In this document: in pieces, positions 58,123 through 64,000 of the stretch
How positions within the stretch are numbered: position 1 is the first letter of the stretch
Layout of the letters: every line of letters begins with the position of its first letter
DNA from: Choristoneura fumiferana
Taxonomy: Eukaryota; Arthropoda; Insecta; Lepidoptera; Tortricidae
NCBI RefSeq assembly: GCF_025370935.1
Contig: NC_133482.1
Span: 794,307 to 858,306, forward strand
Reading direction: 5' to 3'
Length of the DNA: 64,000 bases
Position numbers and translations under genes: made by a program
Notes under the pieces: generated by a model
Told to the model about the DNA's origin: nothing
Seen by the model: only the letters and a program-made list of their open reading frames with translations
The model's database searches: none

Positions 58123-59153
58123 ATAGATATTATTATTGGAGTTCCAAACCTTTATTTTTAAACTCCGTGTGCAGCTAAGACCACTAAATGGCGGGGCCAT
58201 AAAACGCGCACGGCAAGTGTTCTCTGTTTTATTGTGCATGCTGTTTTGCTACCTACCTTATCTAGGAAACCCTGTGCAGAGAGCGTTTTCATTCGACCGT
58301 GCAAAATTAATAGAGGAAGCGACGTCTTTCATCTCATTCCAATGTACACATTCTGACACTTTTGTTAATTCGCTTTGTGCCTTTCCATTTCCGAGTGAAA
58401 TGCATTGAATCTGGTAATCAAATATCATTTGGTATTCAACAGTTTTAATTGGCAATTTTCATCATCTTAATTTTATTCCAGTATATTCTAGAGGGAAGTG
58501 GCGATTGGCTGGGGTCGAGGATGAGCCACTGCGGGGCTTCAGCTGGCGCGGGGATCCAAGCGCGACACCACCGGCCTGCTGCTCTGGTCGCAGCCTTTAA
58601 AGCAACCCTCAGTAGTGGCGAGAAGGTAGCGTACTGGTTAATGAGAGGAAGTGGTTTGATATGATAGCATCAGTTAGATATTGAATCGGTCCATTGATGA
58701 CTCTCCATAACAACTACCTACGTAATGACTGTTTTAGAAAAGAAAGAAATGAGGTTCTTTTGCTCTTGCTGTAGATAGAACAAAAGCCATCACAACTTCA
58801 ATTTAAAATGAATACCTACATAACATAAAGTAGCTATTTTAGTTTATGTATGTAGGTGTAAGGAAGGATAAAATAAAATGTTGCACTATTTATAAAATGC
58901 GCCGTGGTTCAAAATATTGATGTGATTTACCGGCAAATATTTACCGATTTATTTGTGTATAGGTATACCTATCGTTTTCCTTACCTGTTGTTGGTACCTG
59001 ATACACATTTTCTATAAATAAACATAGGTATGGCAACAGAAGCAATTAATTATATAGGTATCCGTGGGGTGACACCATATTTAATCTATATTTCTCCACA
59101 GAGGTGCCTATAAAAAATTATCTGAAGTCAGTTGGCAATGGTACACTCTCAGG

Positions 59154-59325
59154 TACCATCAGCCAAATATGTGGTCTACCACCCTAAAGCTGATAATCGT
59201 TTGCATGTCATAAAACAATAATGCCAATAGACATGTCTGTCAACTTGAAAGTTCGCCTTTAGCGACATATTCATTTGATAGGAACTTGTTGAAAAATTGG
59301 TAGACCACTTATTTGGCTGATGGTA
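59154..59325. repeat. MITE, family G copy 2
   Basis: TACCATCAGCCAAATATGTG and CCACTTATTTGGCTGATGGTA are near-perfect inverted ends; the 172-bp copy is longer than copy 1 by an internal GCATGTCATAAAACAATAAT segment. In intron 3 of the pseudogene. Confidence 0.85.
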
Positions 59326-59597
59326 CACCCGACTACTTATTTAACTCATGCCTCACTCTCTGGTTTGCTTAACGAGAATCAACGGGACATACCTACTTAG
59401 TACTCGAATCTTCCGTGATGATGGTCGGGTATTCTCCACAGGTGGTGATTCTGCTGATGGACACCCAGGGCACCTTCGACAGCATGTCAACGGTGCACGA
59501 CAACGTCACCGTGTTCGCGTTGTCCACCATGCTTTCTTCCGTGCAGATCTACAACCTGTCGCAAAACATTGAAGAAGATGATCTTCAGCAATTACAG

Positions 59598-61003
59598 GTA
59601 CACTTAACAAAGTAGTGTTAGGAAGCCGGAAGGTCTGGTAAATGCGCGTTATGTATCCGACCCATTTCAGGGAAACAGAGGGTATGTGGGGCTCGTCCTA
59701 CAAGGGAATACCCACCAGAAACCACACGAGTTTTCCACTTTTCCATCGTGGGACGCGCACGAGAGCATGAAGTGGCACCGTGACATCTACGCAACGGATA
59801 GAAGGGAGTTGTAATCACTCACTCGGGGAGGTTATGACGTCATACCCTTGTACCATGGATCTAGCTAGACTGACAATATTTGAAAGTACAATGGCCTGCA
59901 TAAGTGGATGGACACCTTACGTTCTATAATCGTTTGAACACGAGAGTTGGCGATTTTGTTAAGTGTTCACAAGAAATGAACTAGATGGCGCTGTTAAACA
60001 GTTATTATGATATGATCGATATTTTACCCGTAACAGTAAATGTGTTGATAGCTGAGTTGATCGGCTGCTGAGATAAAGTCGTTAACGATCATGAGTTCGT
60101 ATCCTACATATCAGAATTTTTTTTTGTTCTTTTATATTTTATAAAATTCTATTTAATTTTGTAGATAAACTGATATGGAAATTAAAAAAAAAATACTCTG
60201 AAAAAGGATAACGTTGTAACAGAAAATAATACACGTTTGAAGTTTAAAACATAAAAATTTTATTCCTAAAACAATATTTCTATTCATTAAATATTGACGC
60301 AGTTATTAATGTTATACTATATATTAATTAAATAACTGAAAACCAAGAAAGTAGTTTGTTCAGAATCCAGAGTGGAATCGATTACACTATGTTTTAAATC
60401 AGGTTGTGTTTGAGTTTTAAATCCTTTTTTTATTGTGCCCAGTCTAAATATTACGAATGCATACACCAATTAAATGTTTAGGGATGTTTCATACCCCTTA
60501 GATAATGTAATACCTACTGTCCGTTTTGCTCAGTTTGGCTTTCTTCTAAATCTGGCATTAAAAATTACAACTGTAAAGTTAGAAATGAAGTAGAATTACT
60601 TACTGATTACGTAAAACATACAATTATTTGGGAAATAATGAAGGTATTCGAAATAAACGCAAACAACTAACTTAAAATAAAATGAAAAAATATTTTGGGT
60701 GTCGTGTGAGGTTTTCAGTTATTTAATTAGCACCTGACCAAAAGTTGTATTTTAACATTTATTGAGGTATTAGCTTAAGTATTCATTCCGATTCTGGAAA
60801 GAGGATTGAAGCTGAACCACAATAAAAAAATAGTATTTGAAAGTATTATACCCGAGACCGGGTTATCATAAGACTCGAAAGCGTTATAAATTATAAAATT
60901 TAAGTTTTCCAGTTTTAAAACATTTACTTATCAATAACTGATGGCGTAGATCCACTGTAGTGGTGTAATGTGTTACTGACAGTTATAATAAGATTACAGT
61001 CAT
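59598..61003. other. No gene recognised before the gap
   Basis: AT-rich sequence. I looked for atlastin exon 5 (LFTEYGRLA) and later exons and did not find them. No clear repeat family stands out. Confidence 0.5.
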
Positions 61004-61103
61004 NNNNNNNNNNNNNNNNNNNNNNNNNNNNNNNNNNNNNNNNNNNNNNNNNNNNNNNNNNNNNNNNNNNNNNNNNNNNNNNNNNNNNNNNNNNNNNNNN
61101 NNN
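61004..61103. other. Assembly gap (100 N)
   Basis: Exactly 100 unknown bases, the conventional size for a gap of unknown length. The true sequence between the atlastin pseudogene and the BEL/Pao element may therefore be much longer. Confidence 0.98.
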
Positions 61104-63480
61104 AGAAGACAAGTCATATAAGCAAACGTCACATATTAGCTATCACGTCACAGATCTTCGACCCGTTAGGCTTGGTAAATCCTTCATACTTACAGCTAAG
61201 GTTATACTGCAAAAGTTGTGGGCTGCAAAAATTACATGGGACGAAGCAGTGCCCTTTGAAATTTGCAAAACTTGGAATAATTTTGTAGATTCATTACAAC
61301 ATCTTAATAAAATTAAAATTCCAAGATGTGTACTTGGTGATTCTCCTAAATGTATTGAAATACATACATTTAGCGACGCGTCACTTTCAGCATTTTCAGC
61401 ATGCGTGTATTTGAAAACAGTTTCACAAAATAATACTGTTTCAGTTCACTTAATAACGGCGAAGAGCCGTGTGGCTCCACTTAAGCCCACAACAGTCCCT
61501 CGCTTGAATTAAATGGCGCTGTTCTCGCCGCCAAGCTTGTGGAGAAGGTAAAGTAGGCATCATTTAGACTGCAAATATCCAATTGTACCTACTGGTGCGA
61601 CTCAACAATCGTGTTAGGTTGGATTAGATCGCCAAAACAACATTTACTTAAACCGTATGTATTCAATAGGTTACAAGAAATCTTAGACAGGTCTGAACCA
61701 TCTTCATGGAAATACGTGCCAACTAAACTAAATCCAGCCGACATAGGCTCACGCGGCGCTAGCGCCGTACAGCTGGAGAATTGCTCCTTGTGGTGGACAG
61801 GTCCACCATTCCTGTTACAGGATAAACAAACATGGCCTATACAACCCATTAGTTTTGCAGACACTGAATTACCGGAATTCAAGGTACAGTGTAACTTAAA
61901 TTCTGACAATCCAGATTTTTCACACATGTCTCTAACTGTATAAAACGGTTCTCTGACTTCAACAAATTACAACGTGTTGTAGCCTATATTCAACGTTCTT
62001 ACATAATTACCTTTGTGCTAATGACAAACGAACTGGTTATTTGAAACTGAGTGAACTTCATTCGTCCCTGAACGCCTTATGTCGATTTGCCCAGCGCGAA
62101 ACATTTTCCAATGAATTAAGAAAGTTGAAATCAAATTTGCCATTACCAACTAAAAATAACCTTCTTAAAGCTGATTCCCTACTCAGAGTAGGTGGCAGGC
62201 TATCAAATTCTTATTATGATTTTGACACAAAACACCCAATATTGCTCCATTCATCTCATCATATTTCAACACTTTTACTTAAATATTATCACAACATACT
62301 CATGCATGCCGGGCACCACTAATTCTTTCCACATCACGTCATAAGTTTTGGATAATTGGTGGTAGAAATCTGGCTAGGATGGTGGTACATAAATGCATCA
62401 AGTGTTGCCGGTTTTCAGGAAAAGTCAAACAACCTATAATGGGTAATCTTCCTGAAGAACGACTTCATGCTGAATTTCCTTTTTCAAGCACTGCCGTTGA
62501 TTATGCCGGTCCAGTGATGATATTGAACCGAAAGGCAGAGGTAGTAAGCTAATAAAATCATACTTGTGCATTTTGTTTGTATGGCCATAAAGGCTGTACA
62601 CATTGAGCTTGTGACTGACTTGAGCAGTGATACGTTTCTAGCAGCATTACATAGATTCATCGCGCGCAGGGAAAGCCAAATAAACGTCTTCTCTGATAAT
62701 GGTAGATGTTTTGTAGGCGCAAGTAATGATCTAGCTAACTTTTTCAAACAAAATTTAAACGGTATTAGTGAACAAGTACTAAGCTGTCAATAAATTTCCA
62801 TTTTTCTCCCGCATATTCACCCCATTTTAATGGTTTGGCCGAGAGTGCAGTAAAATCTGTAAAGCACCATCTTAAGCGTACAGTAGCATGTGCCAATTTA
62901 ACGTACGAAGAACTTAACACAGTTCTAGCACAGATCGAGTCGATCCTAAATTCGAGACCCCTTACTCCGTTATCTTCAAATCCTATGGATCTTACAGCCC
63001 TTACTCCGTCACATTTTCTGATTGGACGACCGGTAGCGTTACTTCCCTCTCCTCACGTCGAGGAAACAGCGGCTCCACATACACTTTCACGATACCTGAG
63101 GACACAGCAGCTCAAAGCTCATTTCTGGAATCGATTTACAAGGAATACATTACAGAACTTCAACAACGTCAGAAATGGAGCAAAGATGGCGGACAACTTA
63201 CCTTGGCAAAATGGTGCTCGTCAAGGACGACCGGCTGCCTCCAAATCAATGGCTGCTAGGGCGCGTAACGCGCCTGTACCCCGGCACCGACGGTATCACC
63301 CGCGTCGCCGACATACTCACCGTGTCTGGGACTCTCCGACGTGCCTTCAATCGGCTATGTCCGCTACCTGTAGAGGACCAGAACTGCACCCCTGGGGCCA
63401 ACATGTTGACGCCTAGCGTATGTGTGCAGCACTCACACACGCTCACCACGCGAATGACTTTTAAATGACAGCAGCGACCC
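61104..63480 (+). mobile_element. Degraded BEL/Pao LTR retrotransposon (pol 3' half)
   Basis: Pieces of one polyprotein appear in order but in shifting frames. From 61104: an end-of-RT/RNase H region (SQIFDPLGL in one frame; WDEAVPFEICKTW and HTFSDASLSAFSACVYL in another). At 61611-61943: the connection region (PTKLNPADIGSRGA). At 62041-62322: the integrase zinc domain (LLRVGGRLSN, HNILMHAGHH), with its CIKCC part after a stop. At about 62490: the first catalytic Asp (TAVDYAGPV). At 62690: SDNGRCFVGA with the second Asp. At 62835: NGLAESAVKSVKHHL with the catalytic Glu. The integrase C-terminal domain (WLLGRVTRLYPG) is at about 63250. Several stops and frameshifts make it inactive. The upstream half (gag, protease, RT) is missing or in the gap; LTR limits were not found. 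Confidence 0.88.
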
Positions 63481-64000
63481 CCACCAATCAATCATCTTAT
63501 ACCGTCAACTGCATCGGACGCACGAAATATTTTTGTATTACTGTTTAAAGTATTAAATGCATGTAAATTCAGAAAAGGACTTGTAAATTCCTGCAAACCT
63601 CCACCGTACGTCATCTACAAGACGCTCCAGTTCAACAGTGGCATTTTTAGCCTACCTAGCCTGCCTGGCCTGGCCTGCCTAGTGGATGCACTTGACTGAC
63701 GAGACCAGCCCAGTCCCGATTCAACCTAGCATTATTTATTTGCGCTCTATACCAAAAAATGCGTGTTTTTAGAACGCAGCATTGTGTTTGTAACGAATGA
63801 ATAGTCTATTAAAATTGAATATTGAGATATTTGTCTAAATTGCACAATATGTTTTTTTTACTTTTACTTTGACGTCCTCTCTCTGCGCAGTAATGAAGCC
63901 CTCCCTTAACTTTAATGGGATTTTCTTTTCTACGTCAACCCTTGCTTCTGGAGTCAGCCTCGAGCGTCATTAATATGTGTAATTTCAATTAACCACACAT
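63481..64000. other. Downstream flank of the BEL/Pao element
   Basis: AT-rich; a short CCTGCCTGGCCTGGCCTGCC repeat lies at 63.66 kb. A 3' LTR would be expected here, but without the 5' copy I cannot define it. No gene seen. Confidence 0.45.

Larger units (their letters stand above)
56673..59597 (+). pseudogene. Atlastin-like pseudogene, copy 2 (exons 1-4)
   Basis: Four exons correspond one to one with copy 1: 56673-56679 (ATG GCC G, donor GTGAGT), 57294-57506, 58482-58625 and 59442-59597. All splice sites are intact. Exon 2 has one extra C at about 57460, exactly in the P-loop (KGKS), leading to TGA at 57476-57478. Exon 3 has several small deletions (144 instead of 147 bp) that shift the frame internally. 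Exon 4 is fully open and keeps VILLMDTQGTFDS and VFALSTMLSSVQIYNLS. Nothing resembling exons 5-11 is found before the gap at 61004. So this is a tandem duplicate that has lost coding capacity. Expression of a non-coding or truncated product cannot be excluded. Assembly error could explain one indel but hardly all of them. Confidence 0.85.

Overview
This window is nuclear DNA from an insect, almost certainly a moth or butterfly. The genes are eukaryotic: small GT-AG-spliced exons, one ending directly after its start codon, in AT-rich DNA. The spaces between genes and the introns are full of repeats typical of Lepidoptera: several tRNA-derived SINE families, many short palindromic MITEs, RTE-like and CR1/Jockey-like LINE 3' ends, and a degraded BEL/Pao LTR element. 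The species cannot be named from the sequence alone.

Layout. 1-5.9 kb: no gene found, one SINE. 5.9-7.4 kb (-): an intronless MFS transporter of the HIAT1/MFSD14 family. 8.0-9.8 kb (+): the AP-2 clathrin adaptor sigma subunit in four exons, head to head with the transporter. 9.8-15.4 kb: no gene, MITEs and a SINE with an inverted duplication. 15.4-27.2 kb (-): a phospholipase B-like (PLBD/lama) lysosomal or secreted Ntn hydrolase; 13 exons join in frame to 558 residues. 27.7-34.2 kb (-): a mitochondrial FASTKD protein; 7 exons join to 622 residues. 37.5-39.1 kb (+): an FKBPL-like TPR protein, 2 exons, 289 residues. 39.1-43.8 kb: no gene; a Foldback-type element and MITEs. 43.8-54.1 kb (+): an atlastin-like GTPase, 11 exons. 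56.7-59.6 kb (+): a decayed second atlastin copy (exons 1-4). 61.0-61.1 kb: a 100-N assembly gap. 61.1-63.5 kb (+): remains of a BEL/Pao retrotransposon.

The genes are unrelated housekeeping functions (membrane transport, clathrin coats, lysosomal hydrolysis, mitochondrial RNA metabolism, chaperone-type TPR protein, ER membrane fusion). They do not form a pathway or operon-like unit. Exon boundaries were placed by requiring GT-AG sites, continuous phase across joins and agreement with the known family pattern; UTRs and transcription starts are not determined.

No clearly new biological system is visible. The most distinctive items are a complete Foldback-like element with 9-bp target duplications (40.8-41.3 kb), a 19-bp minisatellite with higher-order structure inside the last PLBD intron (15.5-16.2 kb), partial exon duplications inside the PLBD gene, and the atlastin pair: copy 1 lacks the expected G4 motif and copy 2 has a frameshift in its P-loop.
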